DNA of 64,000 bases from Monarcha castaneiventris obscurior (lineage: Eukaryota; Chordata; Aves; Passeriformes; Monarchidae). Below are positions 35,501 to 47,560 of the stretch, piece after piece. The translations under genes were made by a program, and so were the position numbers. Position 1 is the stretch's first letter; the number at the start of each line of letters is the position of its first letter. Under the pieces are notes generated by a model, which was given only the letters and a program-made list of their open reading frames with translations, was not told the origin of the DNA and did not search any database. The DNA lies in contig JAMPIT010000437.1 in the NCBI GenBank assembly GCA_026261815.1, forward strand, positions 434,001 through 498,000. Direction: 5' to 3'.

Positions 35501-35504
35501 CCAT
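24646..35504 (-). CDS. IGSF10: Immunoglobulin superfamily member 10, complete
   Basis: Six coding exons join in phase to 2472 codons (2471 residues; human IGSF10 is about 2620). IGSF10 (also CMF608) is a large secreted/extracellular protein linked to skeletal progenitors and to migration of GnRH neurons. Order along the protein: signal peptide (hydrophobic LGTLLAACLAALPG, residues about 12-25), Cys-rich LRR cap ACPRPCACHG, leucine-rich repeats to about 215, C-terminal cap GNPWSCDC, two Ig domains (about 480-655), a long Thr/Ser/Pro mucin-like linker with basic motifs (about 660-1490), then ten I-set Ig domains to the end. Start: ATG at 35504, immediately before the signal peptide. No frame break in 7.4 kb of coding sequence, and all splice sites are GT-AG. 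It lies between MED12L and AADAC as in other vertebrates. Confidence 0.97.
26556..27196. other. IGSF10 intron 5
   Basis: Intron between a GTATGA donor (27196) and the acceptor at 26555. Nothing else recognised inside. Confidence 0.8.
27197..28097 (-). CDS. IGSF10: IGSF10 coding exon 5
   Basis: 901 bases between CTTGTTTGCAG and CACAG/GTATGA. Encodes about three Ig domains with DGGQYLCTAANAHG, YDRGLYTCLAQNPVG and SDSGTYECIATSSTGS. GC-richer than its neighbours. Confidence 0.96.
28099..28675. other. IGSF10 intron 4
   Basis: Intron with a donor GTGAGC at 28675 and an acceptor at 28098. A run of T at about 28470 (A on the coding strand). No other feature. Confidence 0.8.
28676..32566 (-). CDS. 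IGSF10: IGSF10 coding exon 4 (large central exon)
   Basis: 3891 bases between CTTCCCTTCAG and ATATCAG/GTGAGC, open throughout. Encodes the region after the LRR cap, two Ig domains (from HTVLVGGSVELGC), the mucin-like Thr/Pro/Ser linker, and the start of the next Ig domain (PRIAGGK, AFIPCEATGNPLP). The conserved block RRADPQRWAALLEKTK lies shortly after the second Ig domain. Single giant central exons are typical for IGSF10. Confidence 0.97.
32568..33076. other. IGSF10 intron 3
   Basis: Intron of about 0.5 kb with donor GTGAGC at 33076 and acceptor at 32567. No other feature identified. Confidence 0.8.
33077..33467 (-). CDS. IGSF10: IGSF10 coding exon 3
   Basis: 391 bases, phase 0 to phase 1, between a TTTGTGAAAAAGT-type tract ending ACAG and CCAG/GTGAGC. 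Encodes leucine-rich repeats (VLKMSYNKVR, LVRLHMDHNQIEFVNP, LHPDTFVTL, SLPQEMFSYM) and the cap LHGNPWSCDC. Confidence 0.96.
33469..34096. other. IGSF10 intron 2
   Basis: Intron of about 0.6 kb with a GTAAGA donor at 34096 and acceptor at 33468. Nothing else recognised. Confidence 0.8.
34097..34226 (-). CDS. IGSF10: IGSF10 coding exon 2
   Basis: 130 bases between CCTGTACAG and CTACAG/GTAAGA. Encodes YNSLRKLSPTDFAGL, KLELLMLHSNEIN and IPEKVFSDLHSLQ, two leucine-rich repeats, as in mammals. Confidence 0.95.
34228..35310. other. IGSF10 intron 1
   Basis: Intron of about 1.1 kb, from the donor GTACGT (35310) to an acceptor at 34227. Contains a CR1 fragment at 34787-34900; otherwise nothing recognised. 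Confidence 0.8.
34787..34900 (-). mobile_element. CR1 LINE fragment (reverse)
   Basis: ACAGAATCACAGAACAGGCT, TTGGAAGGGTCCC and GATCATCGAGTCCAACCC are the reverse complement of the CR1 3' end. It lies in IGSF10 intron 1. Confidence 0.85.
35311..35504 (-). CDS. IGSF10: IGSF10 coding exon 1
   Basis: 194 bases from ATG to the phase 2 donor CTGGG/GTACGT. Encodes the signal peptide, the Cys cap ACPRPCACHGSAELHC and FRYFTAVPPRIPPDAQRINL. GC-rich, unlike the rest of the gene. Confidence 0.95.
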
Positions 35505-35549
35505 CCTGCGGGGATCCTACGCTGCCATCCCCGACGGGCGGACGGGCTC
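35505..35549 (-). other. IGSF10 5' UTR part of first coding exon
   Basis: A splice acceptor (TTTCCCTGCAG, AG at 35551-35550) lies 45 bases before the start codon, so at least one noncoding exon exists upstream, probably within the CpG-rich block at about 35.7-36.3 kb. Confidence 0.65.
35517..35528 (-). other. Three-codon upstream open frame
   Basis: ATG GCA GCG TAG (Met-Ala-Ala-stop), ending 12 bases before the IGSF10 start codon. A minimal upstream frame like this can lower or gate translation of the main frame; whether it does so here is inference. Confidence 0.6.
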
Positions 35550-35719
35550 CTGCAGGGAAACAGAACACACAGGCACTTACAGCGGCAGCCGAGCTGAGCC
35601 GCTCGGGTTTAAGCCATAAGCAAAAGAGAATTTTTAACTTGAAAGAAAAACCCACCCCCGAACCAGCCCCCAAACTCTCGGGTTTCCCCTCAGCGACGGA
35701 TCTGTGTCATGACCTAAAG

Positions 35720-36320
35720 CGTTGTCATTTGACAGCTGCCCCACCGTGCCCCTGTGCGGCGCGATGTGCCGGGAGCTGCCCCTCCCGGGAAAAGCTGGAA
35801 TTCCGCAGGGAGCAGCCGGGGGAGCCGCAGCCGGTACCCGCCGTGTGTCCCACTGCGGACCTGGCCGGGCTGTGCCGAGCGCTCCCGACTCCGCCGGCGG
35901 CTCATCCCCCGGAGGCGTCTCCACACGTCAGCTCCTTCCCCGCCAGGAACCATTCCAAGCAAAATTAACTCGTTTCGCATCCCTCGCACAAACCCTGGGC
36001 GCTTCCCCGGGACCGGCACCGGCCGCACGCTCCCACCTGCGCGTCCCCAGCTCCGGGGCTGGGCCGGGCAGGGACAGCCCCAACACCGATTCCTCCTCCC
36101 GGGGGACGCTGCCGGCCCGTCCGGGCTCCCCGCAGCCCGATGGGCACCGCTGGCTGCCAGGCGGCGAGGGGAGAAGCGCCCGCCGCCGCCGCCTCTGCCG
36201 GGGATGCTGCGGGACCGGCCCCGCATCCCCCGGGTCCCGCTCGGGTGCCCTCGCAGACCAGGAGCGCTTGTTCTCCGGGGGGAGTTCGTGCATGACCCCT
36301 CCAAAACCCGGCCGATGACA
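35720..36320. promoter_or_regulatory. CpG-rich block, likely IGSF10 promoter
   Basis: Very GC- and CpG-rich compared with the AT-rich flanks, directly upstream of the first IGSF10 exon that can be placed. Such islands normally mark vertebrate transcription starts. The long open frames found on both strands follow from the base composition. No TATA box was identified. Confidence 0.6.
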
Positions 36321-39300
36321 CCTTCAGTTCGGTTTTGGAGGCACAGGTTTCCTCTCGTAGACGGAGTCTGTGCTTCAGGTCCTTGTTTTCGGCTCAGAGG
36401 TGTCTGTAACAGCCACAAATCCGACTGACAGCACCTTTCTGCTGAAATCGTGTCATTCTAAGGCGAACCTCCTTCTAGGAGAAGTTCGACTGGAGATGTA
36501 AAGGCAATACAAAACTTCAAAGACAAGATAAAGCCTCAAATATATTTTTTAAAGGTGGTGGGAGCTGGTGCCAAGAAACACTGACCCTCGACTGGCATTT
36601 TGGGTCTCAGGGAAAAGAACAACACCTCAACTGAGACCTGCTCTAAATCCTGAGGTGGCATTTCTAGGTGCTACCCTGAGAACAGGGAAAATCTTGACAG
36701 CTCATGCCGAATTCTGTTCCCCTGAGTTACAGAGAGGGTGACAAGGCTGTTGTTAGGTGCATTTTCTTCACCTTAATTACTGTCTGAAAAGCAAAGCATC
36801 AATTGCTTTATTTCAATTCATCAAATTTTTTCCTCTGGATGACTGAGGTCAAGGCTCCTGGAGTGACACATTCCAATGCTGTGCTTTTGCAAGAGTAAAC
36901 ATGAGGTAAAAGACATTTTTAAATTATTTGTACCAGTCTTCATAGTTTGTAGACAAGGTAGACAAGGAACTGAAGTAACTTCTGAGAACGTTTTCCAAAA
37001 ACATATATCTGAAAATCTGCATTAAAATAAAACCAAATATTTTAAATGTACATGGACCTTGTCAGTGTTTTAAGAACAGAATTTTCATCTCAGGATATGC
37101 TGTCTGTTGTCATTAAGCTGCAGCTCTCACTTCTGAGAGGCAGAGCATTAAATGACAAGAGATACAAAGTTCTCCCTCCAGAAGGTGGCTGAGGAACATG
37201 TGGAATATTTTATTGTAATGTGGTTGGGATTTCCCGGGGCGGCCTTACAGAGAACACAATGGTTGTACAAACCCGTGCCGAGCTCGCTGCTTTGCTGGCA
37301 ATTCTGGCTCATGTCTGACATTAAGACATTAGTTTAGCTGGAATTCATTACTAGGGAGAATGAAGGGAGCTTTTTGTTAAGTGGAACTATATTTTGGCAA
37401 GAAAGTGTGACTGAGTGTGAGCTCAGGAGTGCTGGGAAGAGGAAAGCTGAGTGAAGGAAGTGTTTGTGAACAGGATCTGCATAGCAAATTGTACATGTCA
37501 ATGGAGCACAATTTGAGCTCATTTTTCAGCAGTTCAGCTCCTAACGTACCTTTCTGTGGTATAACCTGGCTTTGTCCAGGCTGGGAGGGAAGGCAGTGCT
37601 GCTGGGGACTCGTGCAGGTCCCAGTGGGCAGCTCCAGGGTAGGAGCCCTGCTCAGGAGTGCATGAACACCTGAGGTGCACAGGAGACAGCCGGGCTCTCC
37701 CGAGCCTGGGGCCGGGCTGTCAGTGAAACCCTCGTGTTCTCAGCCTCAGCACTGAGGTCTTTATCCAGCAATCTTTATCCACTCAGCCCCTGAGCACCCC
37801 TCGGTCTCACACACCCCAGCCTCACTCACTGCCCTGGGAGCACCGTGCCCAGGAGCCAGGCACACACAGACTTCCCAAGCACACACACTCACCCAGCCCT
37901 GTCAGAGCCTTCATGGGGGACCCTGCTTTGCTTTGCTGTTTCTCTCTTTACTTTTTAAATGAGTGTTTTCTTTTTCTCCTTCCTCAGCCTGAAAGAGTCA
38001 GTGGAAAATGACTTGAGCTTCAGGGAATGGAGTCTTAGAAAGCAAATGATGTATGGGAGGAATGATTCTTCTTTTCTTAAGAGATGGAAACAGCCTCACT
38101 TTCCAGGCAGGGACTCTGCATCTCTAGTGGGCAGCCCTGTTCATTAGCCTGGTATTAATGATGGTGCTGGTACCCCATGGACAGCAGAAGAGCCCAGCAC
38201 AGGGAATCTGCATGCAGTTCATGCCCATCAGGGGCTGTTGTGTGATGCTTTGGATCTTCAGGTGGTCTTCAGCTTCCTTCAAGAAAATTGTGGTGGGGTT
38301 GATCCACAGACCTGGGATCTTGACAGAAACAGTGGATGAACTTTTTATTTACAGGAGTCAATAGGAATTATTTTATGGAGGCAGAACACAACTCAGGAGG
38401 ACACTGCCCCGATGCGTTCCATGCATCAGTGTCAGCAAAAGGGTTTGTTTATGCAATTCTAATCTTAATTAGGTACCTGAATTATGTATCTGGGTTTTGT
38501 TTGATGACATTTGCTTTTTAATTTGTTCTTCCCTTGCAGACATTGCCTGGTCCCCCCCTTATCCCACTGCTCCCTTGTGATACAGTCCAGGCTGTTTCCC
38601 AGGCCAGCGCTGCAGGTGCCTCTGTTCCTGCAACACAGCATTCCCACTCTGCCTCAGTTTATCCCTCCTCACGCTCTCTCTTCTCTTTACATTGTGTCAA
38701 TTCTCCTTAAAGGCCCTTTGCAAAATGTTTTTGTGTTGGTTCTTTTCCTTCACAGCTTCTTGCTGGCCAAATTCTTTCAATGCCTCGGTGGGTTGCTGGA
38801 TGCCTTGAAAAGGATGACATGACCCTCTGAGGGCCTTGTTGGGAATTTTCAAAATAACACACTTAGGTACAACTCTCCTGCAGCTCAAGGCCACAGTCAG
38901 ACATTTTAGCTCCATTGTAATGAGCTGGACAAGCTCCCAGCAAAGCAGTGACCGATTCTGGAAGCACGGTCAGTGTTTGGAGCTGCTGGCGCATTTGTGC
39001 AAATATTGATTTTGGGACAGTCAGCCCTGTGTGCGTGGGCAGTGTGGTGCTGAGCATGGTGCAGTGAATGCTGCGCTCCAGGGAACCAAGCAGCACATCA
39101 GAAGATTGTGTGTTGTAAAGGGGGCTGGGCTGTGGCTGCCTCCCTGTCCATCCTGTGCTTCCTGTTCATCCATCCAGCTCCGTGCTCCAGATTCCTTCTG
39201 TCCTCCCTGTGCTCCCTCTGACTGGCGAGAACCTCAGAGGTTCGGGGGGCTGGAGGCAATCCATCTTTTCCTGGGTGGGATGGGCTGTTGTTGATGTCCA

Positions 39301-42300
39301 TACCAGGTGTGAAGGGCCAGGGACTCCCACTGGCTGCTGCTTTTGAACCCATTCACAGATGGGACTCTGTAAATCATCCACAGTGAGGGCAGCCACAGCG
39401 ACAGCTCCTGCTGGGTGCATCTCAGCCCAACATGCAGACCAGAACCTGTGGAGTTGAGAAAGTTCTGTACTTTCTTGTCTGGAAAGCTGTGACACCTTTC
39501 TCTTTCACATGGGCAGTGGTTAGAGGTGGGCATGAAGGGAGGGGTTGTCTGTCACTCCAGCTTAGAGGAAAAGCCTGTTCAACACTCGGTGTGCCTGAGG
39601 AAGGTCTGCTCTCCTCATTACTGGAGCAGATCCTCAGCCAGGGTAATTCCACGTTTGATCTGCAATGACACGCTCCATCGGTGGTTCCTGTGCTCTCAGT
39701 AAGGTCTTTAATCTCCTGTCAGACCACCTCACAGGCAGAGAGTCACCTGCAAATCCACTCCAGCAGCAGCTGAACCAGAGCACAGGCGCTCCTGCTAAAG
39801 CACTTCTGCAGGTGCAGGCTGCATGTTTTCAACACTCATCTTAAACATTAGCTGGAGAGATTTTTTCATGGTTTGAATTGCAAAAGCAGCACTGAATCAG
39901 ATTTTGGAGGTCTCTGTTGTGCTCTCTGGATTTATATTGTGGGTGTGCTTAATCAGGCATGTCCCTGTTTCTTGATGGCCACTGTACATCATGGATTTAC
40001 ATCCATAGGATAAGGCAGCAAGCTTACAAAACTGCAGCACCCATAACCTATAGGTGTAATGCACTGGTTAAAGGAAAATGTTCTGCAGTTCATTAACAAG
40101 AACCTGAACACCTCCCAGACGACTGAAAGAAAACCAAAAGCTGATCTTTGCTGCACATTATATTTGCTTGTGATGGAATAAGAATTTGTCATCAGCTGGA
40201 GATGGCCCTGCATGCTGGTCTTTAATTCAGCTTTTAAAAGGTTGAAAACAAAGAAACTAAGAACAACAAAGAAACTAACCAAGTGCCTACCCTCACCCAA
40301 AGAGGCCAAGAGATACCTCTGGGTGAGGGAGATGAGGTGTGGCTGCTTATTCCCAAGTTACAGCTGAGACTGTGTTTCTGAATGATGTTTTATTTCCCAG
40401 TGACAATTAAATAAACAATTTCAAAGCAGAGTCCTTTAGCTTTCCAGGTGTGAGCTGCAGCCTTTCCCCTGTCCATCCGAGTGGTGCTGCTCTCAGTTTC
40501 TGATCAGCAAGAGAGCCACAGTATTTTCTAGTGTCAGAAGGGTGAGGCACACGTGCCTGGTGCCAGGCACAAAAACCCTTGGAACTATTTAAAGCACTAT
40601 GCTTGGCAGGGCCAAATATTCTCTGTTGTGACTTCTTCCCTGTTGAGGATTGTCGCTGTAGACCAGCTATAGCAGGATGTGAGAAGCCTCATAAATGCAG
40701 GAATTTCTATGTGAGTATTTTAAGGTCAAGACTAGAAAATGAGAGCTCTTCTGGGCTGAACTGAGGAGAAGGGAAGCAAAGATGCCTGTTCTGCAGGTAA
40801 GGAAGCCTGAATGCTGCTCTGGGGTCTTCATGTTGGCAACATAGGGAGCAAGAGTGTTTTTTACCTGATAAATGTAATTTACTTGCTGAACTTGCCATGG
40901 TGGATCACATAAAATTGAACTACACATTCCTGTGTAAGTTTAACTTGCATTAGAAGACTTTCCTGCCATAGCTATGCCAGCAAATAGTAACTGTGAGGGT
41001 TCTGGGGCTGTGTGTGCTAAATGAAGCAATGCTGGGTTTGTGGAGAACTGGCATTCAGAAGCTGATGAAGGCAGAGGGGATGGTCACTTGCTGGGCACTT
41101 TTGAAACCTTCGGCTTTAAGTGATGGAATAATTTTTGTCTGGAATAGCATGTGAAGAGCTGTTTGGGAGGAGAAAGCCTGTGAAAGAGTGATATGGATTA
41201 AAAAGCGAATAGTGGAGAGTTCAAGCTTGTCATTTTCTCCTTTTTCTCCATTTGTATGTTCAGCACAGTAATTCTACACCACTTTCAAGTAGTTGAGAAT
41301 ATCTAACTAAAAATCCTTTAAAAAACTGTAGTTCTCCTAACTGAGACAATGAGGTTATATCTGGATAATGATCTCCCACTGTCTCTCCTGCTACTGTCGT
41401 CTTGACAGTATTGTCCTATGGCTTCTTTAATGGTTCACAGGAACTGCTGTGTGGCTTTCCAAAGCTGTGGTAGTGGCTGTGTCCTCTGGCAGATTAAATA
41501 CTCATGAGCTGCTCTGCTTTGAGCTGTGCATGTGGGGTGGTTCAACATTTAAACCATGCTAAAGCTGTGGTGTCACTGATTAGATTTAATCAGTTTATTT
41601 GTGTTCTGGTTTAAAGTGGATCACCACAGGCAAAATCAAGGTCTAGTCCAAAACCACTTCACAAACATCTCCAGATGAGGTTTCTGAAATCTGTGTTGGT
41701 TAATTATGCTCCAGCATTGAGTAATACTGAGCAGTTTCTTTCTCTGTGTCCTGCAAACTTGTGCGGAGAAGTATCTGAACTGTTACAAAAGTAATGTGAT
41801 TCAGCCTTTTAAAAAAATGGATGTTTTTTAAGTGTAATGCTAAAAATGTCTGAAGTCTGGTGAAGCATATAAAGAAGCTCACTGTGACACAGTGGCATAG
41901 TTTGAAGGCGTCATGTCTCAAACAGGGTAACATGAGGGGGCATGAGCAGGAGCGCCACTGCTGAACTGGAATTCCCACCTGTGGCACTCCCAATAAATCC
42001 AGTAAATGTGCTGGCTAAAGGCCTGCGCCCCTTGGATTGTGCTACTGACTGATTACAAGGAAAGGGGCAATTTTGAATTAATTTTATGACTGAAAGTATT
42101 TCTAGAACATTCTGAGCTTTGGTGTGGTAGCTCTAAGCTATGGGTGCATTGCTTATGGCGTAGATCCAGCCCTGGGCCCAGAGGTTCCTACAAACTCGTT
42201 TCTATCAGTGAAGTGAATTCCCCTGCAGTTCCAGGAAACCAGAGTCCAAGGAGACACACCAAGGAAGTTTATAGACTGGTATTTGTAACAGCATTTATTT

Positions 42301-45300
42301 ACATGGGGAATGCCCTCTGGTGGTTGCCACTGCACTGAGCCAGGGGTGGAGCAGGGCCTTGCTCTGACACTGGGCTGTCAGCTTTAACCCTGCTCCGGGA
42401 TCTGGCTCCACATGCGGGTTTTCACTGGGATGAGGGGGAATGGGGGGGAGATGCCATCATCTGACCAGCCCTTCTGGCACATCCTGCTGACCCTGAGCTG
42501 GGTGGATGAGGCTGGGAACCCTGCAGCAGTGCTGCATGAAACAAAAGCTTTCTGTTAGGGGTATTGTAAAGCAAGAAGGGGCTGGTGAGGGGCAGAGCAT
42601 TTCCTTACTGGCTCCCTGAGGGACTGCTCTCGTGTTCCACTGGTTTTGGAATGTGTGTTTCAGACTTTGCTGTATGTTGGTTTGTGTCGGAGCTCTCGGT
42701 TGGATCGAATGTCCTTTCCATTACTGAACATAATAAACTCTCCAAGGATGAATGCTGCAAACTATTCCAAAACACCATTTTCTTCCATAAAAACCTCCTA
42801 TGGAATATCCAGCTGCTGTGCTGAAAGTCAAGAAATCTGATGCTTTCGTACATATAAAAATACAATAAATCTCCATTTATTTGCCCCACATCTTACTCCA
42901 GGCTCTCATCTCCCTGTTGCTGTTGGCATAACTCTTAATGCAAATTCCATCATCTTGGGGAGCACGGGGAAGGGGCAGCGTGCTGGGACAGCCCCTGGTG
43001 CCAAGCTGGGGGAGCACTGTGCTCCTCACCTGCAGCCCCTGCCTGGCAGCTCCAGGGGCAGGAGATGCTGCAGGGTCCCCTGGGACACCTGGGCAAACAG
43101 GGATCCTCTGGTCAGGAGTCAGGCTCTGGGATTTGGGATCCCCTGCATTCAGCCCAGCATAATCTGGTTTTATTTATCCTGTGAGGGATGTGGGATAGAG
43201 AGCACTTGGAAGCAACTCGACAGCCACTAAAATAAATGTTCTTTTCTGTTTATTCCTTGGCTTGCATCCGGAAATTAAATGTGCTGCATTAGGAATCTCA
43301 AACTTTGACTGTCTTACTGAGTCTTTAATTGAATACAGGTCAAAACCAAAAGCATGACTGACTTCTGTTGTTGCACTAGGAAAAATCACTGATTTTAGAG
43401 AGGCTGTAGGTACAGTGCATCACTGCTGTACAAAAAACTTTACTTTGATCAGGACATGGAAATGACTCTGGTTTTGAATGGTTGAAACAAGCAACAGGAA
43501 ATAATCAGATCAGTAAAGACTTTAATGCTGGTCTAGGGTAAAACTGCAGCAAGTTGTGAATGCAAGCTGAGAGCTTTCTGTTTAAAGCTGGCAAGTCTCT
43601 GCTAAGACCTGGTAATTTTTCCACAACAGTCAGCTTAATGCTGCAATTTTTGCATAAAGGAAATTGTTGAATCAAGCTGAAAGGAATGTGCCCTTAATTC
43701 TTTCAGCCGTTCTTGAGCCACGCGTTCAGCAACTCTGTTCACAAACCCCAGTAATGTCGCTCTCATTTCTACCAATGTGCCTCAATTTCCTGTATTCTGG
43801 CATTTTTTGATATGAGGAGAAAATAACTTTTTTCCTCAATGCTGTCTCAGGGCTGAAGGTACTTGTCAATATACATGCACAAATGGTCTCCCAAGGCAGC
43901 TCAGCTCTGTGAGGTGCTGTAATCTGGGCTGGTGCTGTAGTTATGAGCTGGAACCCTGTGGCCAGAAGCTGGTCTGGATCGAAGTCCAGCTGGTTTGTCC
44001 TGCTGAATTGTCCCTGCCAGCCCTGAGACAGCAGGGACTTGTGCAATTAAGCAGTTTTTAAACCTCTGCCAGCATGTTAATAAAGCCTTGTTTATGTGCA
44101 AAGCACTTGGAAAACAACTCTAAACACTGGATTTATTTGCAGTAAATGTTGTGCTTAATCACAGAAGATTTTAATCTGAATTTGCAGACATTATGCACAT
44201 TTTTTGCTTTGTTTCCTAGCAGGGAATCAGGCACTGGTTACCTGTTGGAAGGAGTGAGTGCGTGGTTCTACAGCAGCTTCACACCACTCCTCCTTTTCTC
44301 TGTGCTCTGCCCTGCTCTCACACAGGTCAGTGTGCAGAGCTCAGTGCAGTGATGGACCCCTGCAGCAGCTGCAAAGCAACACCGACCCTTTTTCCTCTTC
44401 AGGCAGAGGCTGTGTCCCTCAGAGCAGCTGAGGAAGGGAGGTTTCCCAGTCAGTGTCCATAGATGGAGGAACCCAAATGTGTACCTGAGCAAAATGATTG
44501 GTTTTCCAGCACTTGAACTGAAGTAGTCTTTCCTTTTCTAGAAAAGGACTTTCAGAATTCCTTTTTCACTGTAAGAACGAAAAAAGACAACTTGGCTTCT
44601 TTCCTTTTCTAAAAGGCTCAGCTCGTTTCTGAGTCCTTCCTGGAAGAGCATTTTCTGATGTTGAAATTAGCCAAGACCAGAGCGTCGCTGTCTGGGCATA
44701 CTTAGCTGTAAATTCACATGCTCTTGGCCTCTGGTTTGTTTTATCTCATGTATGTTTAGCAGAAAGCCTTTGGCTTTGTTCTGGTTTTGCTGACGATGTG
44801 AGGTCCAAGGTGATTTCACCAGAAGGATGTTACAGTCCTGAGATTAAAATCATGTGTGTTGGGCAAAACTGGCAGCTTCTGTGCACCGCTGATCATGTGG
44901 TGGCATGATGTATAAGTGAAAATAACATTTTATTGCAGTTTAGTTCTTGTGTCAGTCCCAGAGCAGTACCAAGGATCTGTGAGATTCCCAGTGGGAGCTG
45001 CAATTCCTGCACCGTGGGTCCCAGGGCAGGAGCAGCAAGGGATCAGGGGCAGGGTGGGGAGCTGCTCTGGACCCCAGGCCTTGGGGAGGTTCCTGCTGCT
45101 GACTCAGACAGCCCTGAGGGGATGGGGGTCCCTTTTGCCCACACCTTCAGCTGCTTTCCCGTGTCTGTGGGTGCTCCTGTGGCTGGATGTCTGCACATCC
45201 CACCAGTGCCTTACCAGGAGCATCTCTGGCTGCTGGTGCTGCTTTCCAAGCAGGGCAAAATGCCTCTCAGGGGGAGTGAATGGAGCCCTGGAAATGGTGG

Positions 45301-47204
45301 AGGTCCGTGGCTGACAGGCTGTGCCAGGCTCTGAGCTCAGGCTGCCTCCAAGGCAGGCAGGTTCCACAGGGGCTGCTCTGACCCAGGAGGTGCACTCTGC
45401 TCCCTCTATCCATCCCTGATGCTAAAGGAATAAGAAACATCTGGCAGAGAGGCCACGTAGCTCAAATCTTTTAAACGCAGATGCTTTGGAGAGTTGTGTA
45501 CAAATATGGAGCTCGAGTTTTCTTTGTTGTTGAAACATCTGACACTTTCCCCTGTGCTGAGCCTCTGCTCTACCTGGCATTCTATGGATGGTCTCTTGCT
45601 GGCTTTTCCTTTTCCCCTGGTAACACTGGTTCAAGTATAAACCAAAGTAGGAGTGCCACAGGGCTTCCTCTGCTCCTGCTGGCAAGTTTTCCCTTGAGAC
45701 TACGTGTAGAAAATACCTGGTTGGTTGTGTATGAGCTGGATTTAATTTCTAGGTCATGGTAAGCAGGGATGAGGGGCCAAATTCTGATCCAGTGATGACA
45801 TGGGTAAACTCCCACTGATTTCCAAAGATTGAATTGGCTGTAGAGGGCTGAGTTTTGCAAATCCAACTGCCTCTGACAAACACATTTGGCTCACTTTCGG
45901 CCAGCACTCCATTATTTTTTCCCCAGTTCAGATGTTTATGTGAGTGCTTGCTGGCTTGAGAGGCTGAATGTGTCTGGATACATTTGAGGGTATAAATGAA
46001 ACTAAACAAATACAGCAAATGCCATCAGCTCTGCTCAGCTGGAGGAGCCTTACAAAGCTCTGGTACCCTTGTCTCACAGCTCTGCTCCTCTGGTTTCCCC
46101 AGGCTGGGAGGATGCAGGTCTCTTGTAAGAGTTCCCACAGCTGCCACCTCCCAAATCTGCACAAGGGCTGAACCCCACTGGCCTGGTGCCCCAGGTGAGC
46201 CTGAAATGGCAACCAGGTTTTCATAACGGCACTGAAATTTATGGTGGGCAGAAATGCTCAGAGACAAAACCCTCTTATGTCATATGGATAAGTGATTTTT
46301 GAAGCATGAGAAGTACTGATGTGTGGCACATGCCTACAACTAGCAGTGCAAAACAAATTTGGGGCCAGAACCTTCCCTGCAGGTCCTGCAGTGCAGAACT
46401 GAGCCAGTGTGATTTGTTTATCTTGATATTGAGACAAGCAACTGTTGTGGTTTAAGCCCCAGCCAAAGGCAGCACAGCAGTGTGTGTGCAACAGTTTTGA
46501 CAATTTTATTCCATGTATTAAAAATACAATAAAATTTATCTATATGGTTCTGAGAGGAGCAGTCACCTCAGTGAAATGTGCTTTCAGCAGCAGGGATGTA
46601 GGAGTGACACATGGTGGGAAAACAAAACCGAGCGTAAACACCTTCCACAGACCAGGGTGTTCGGGGAACTGCCTGAACGTGCAAAGCTCTGACGTGGTGT
46701 GTGACTGCCAGAGCAGCCCCTGAAGTGGGACACAGCTGAGAGGGGTTTGCATCAAAGGCTTCACAAGCCTCTGCCTTCAGATCCCGTGGTCAGCAGCTCT
46801 GGTGCTGCATGGAGGGAATGTTCTACCTTCATTACAGAGCGGGTGTTTAACCTTCATTTCCTTTCTGGCCTGGCGTGACAGGGGATGTGGAGATTTTCTC
46901 TGTCCTTCTGGATGTACACGCTGTTCTTTGCTCTTTTTCTATTCAATATTATGAGCTGTAATTTTGTGCTAAAACCAAAACACTGCATGGAAGCAGCAGT
47001 CAGCAGGGAGTCAAGGAATGCTGGACATAACATACTTTCACACTTGTTAAGCCATTGCACTGGGCAGTTTGAGTCATTGATGCTTCCTCCTCTCTACTTT
47101 CCTGGATATCTAAGGCTGTCCTGCTTTTCCTTTGCCATGTCCTGGGGTTTCTTTGCTGTAGTTCCTGTGGTGGCTGCCACATATGCAGCATTCAGCACAG
47201 GCCA
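36321..47204. other. Intergenic, no gene recognised
   Basis: About 11 kb without an open frame resembling a known protein, and no RNA gene that I can recognise. Mixed AT- and GC-rich segments; a possible LTR scrap is listed separately at 46443. A human-like AADACL2 would be expected to the right of IGSF10, but none of its motifs (HGGGW, GDSAGG) occurs. Confidence 0.5.
46443..46492 (+). mobile_element. Possible avian LTR fragment
   Basis: TGTTGTGGTTTAAGCCCCAG resembles the start of a common avian endogenous retrovirus LTR (TGTTGTGGTTTAA..CCCAGCC). Only about 50 bases align by eye, so the assignment is weak. No retroviral genes are present. Confidence 0.3.
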
Positions 47205-47290
47205 TAAATCATAGAATCTTCGTGTTGAGAGAGACCTCTGAGGTGGAGTGCAGCTGTTGACTTGGCCGAGGTGTTCCTGTGCCGTGGGAG
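47205..47290 (-). mobile_element. CR1-like LINE fragment (reverse)
   Basis: ATCATAGAATCTTCGTGTTG followed by AGAGACCTCTGAGG resembles the reverse CR1 3' end (ATCATAGAAT..GGTTGGAAAAGACCTC). Diverged and short. Confidence 0.55.
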
Positions 47291-47334
47291 CTCCGGGCAC
47301 TGCCCTGCCCCCGGGGGCTGGGGGGCTCTGCCAG

Positions 47335-47382
47335 GAGCTGGAGCTGGAGCTGGAGCTGGAGCTGGAGCTGGAGCCGGAGCAC
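47335..47382 (+). repeat. (GAGCTG)n hexanucleotide repeat
   Basis: About seven perfect GAGCTG units plus imperfect ones. On the other strand this makes a long open frame with Ala/Pro or Gln/Leu repeats that is not a gene. Confidence 0.95.
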
Positions 47383-47489
47383 AGCCCCGCTGCTGCCCTG
47401 GGTGCAGCCCCCCGCTCCTGCTGCAGCACCCCCCAGCCCCTCCTGCTCCCCGACCCTGCCCTCCCCCTGCAAGTGTCTGCACGGACCCA

Positions 47490-47560
47490 CAGTGCTGAGT
47501 TTATGCTTGGACTCGATGACCTTTGGGGTCTCTCCCAACCTAAACCATTCCCTGTGCATG
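47490..47560 (+). mobile_element. CR1-like LINE fragment
   Basis: TTGGACTCGATGACCTTTGG, GGTCTCTCCCAACCTAAACC resembles the sense CR1 3' end. Together with the reverse fragment at 47205 it brackets the hexanucleotide repeat. Confidence 0.6.

Noticed and set aside
35634..36428. Long overlapping open frames on both strands upstream of IGSF10
   Set aside because: They lie in a CpG-rich block where stops are rare by composition. They overlap on opposite strands and resemble no protein family, so a promoter island is the better reading.
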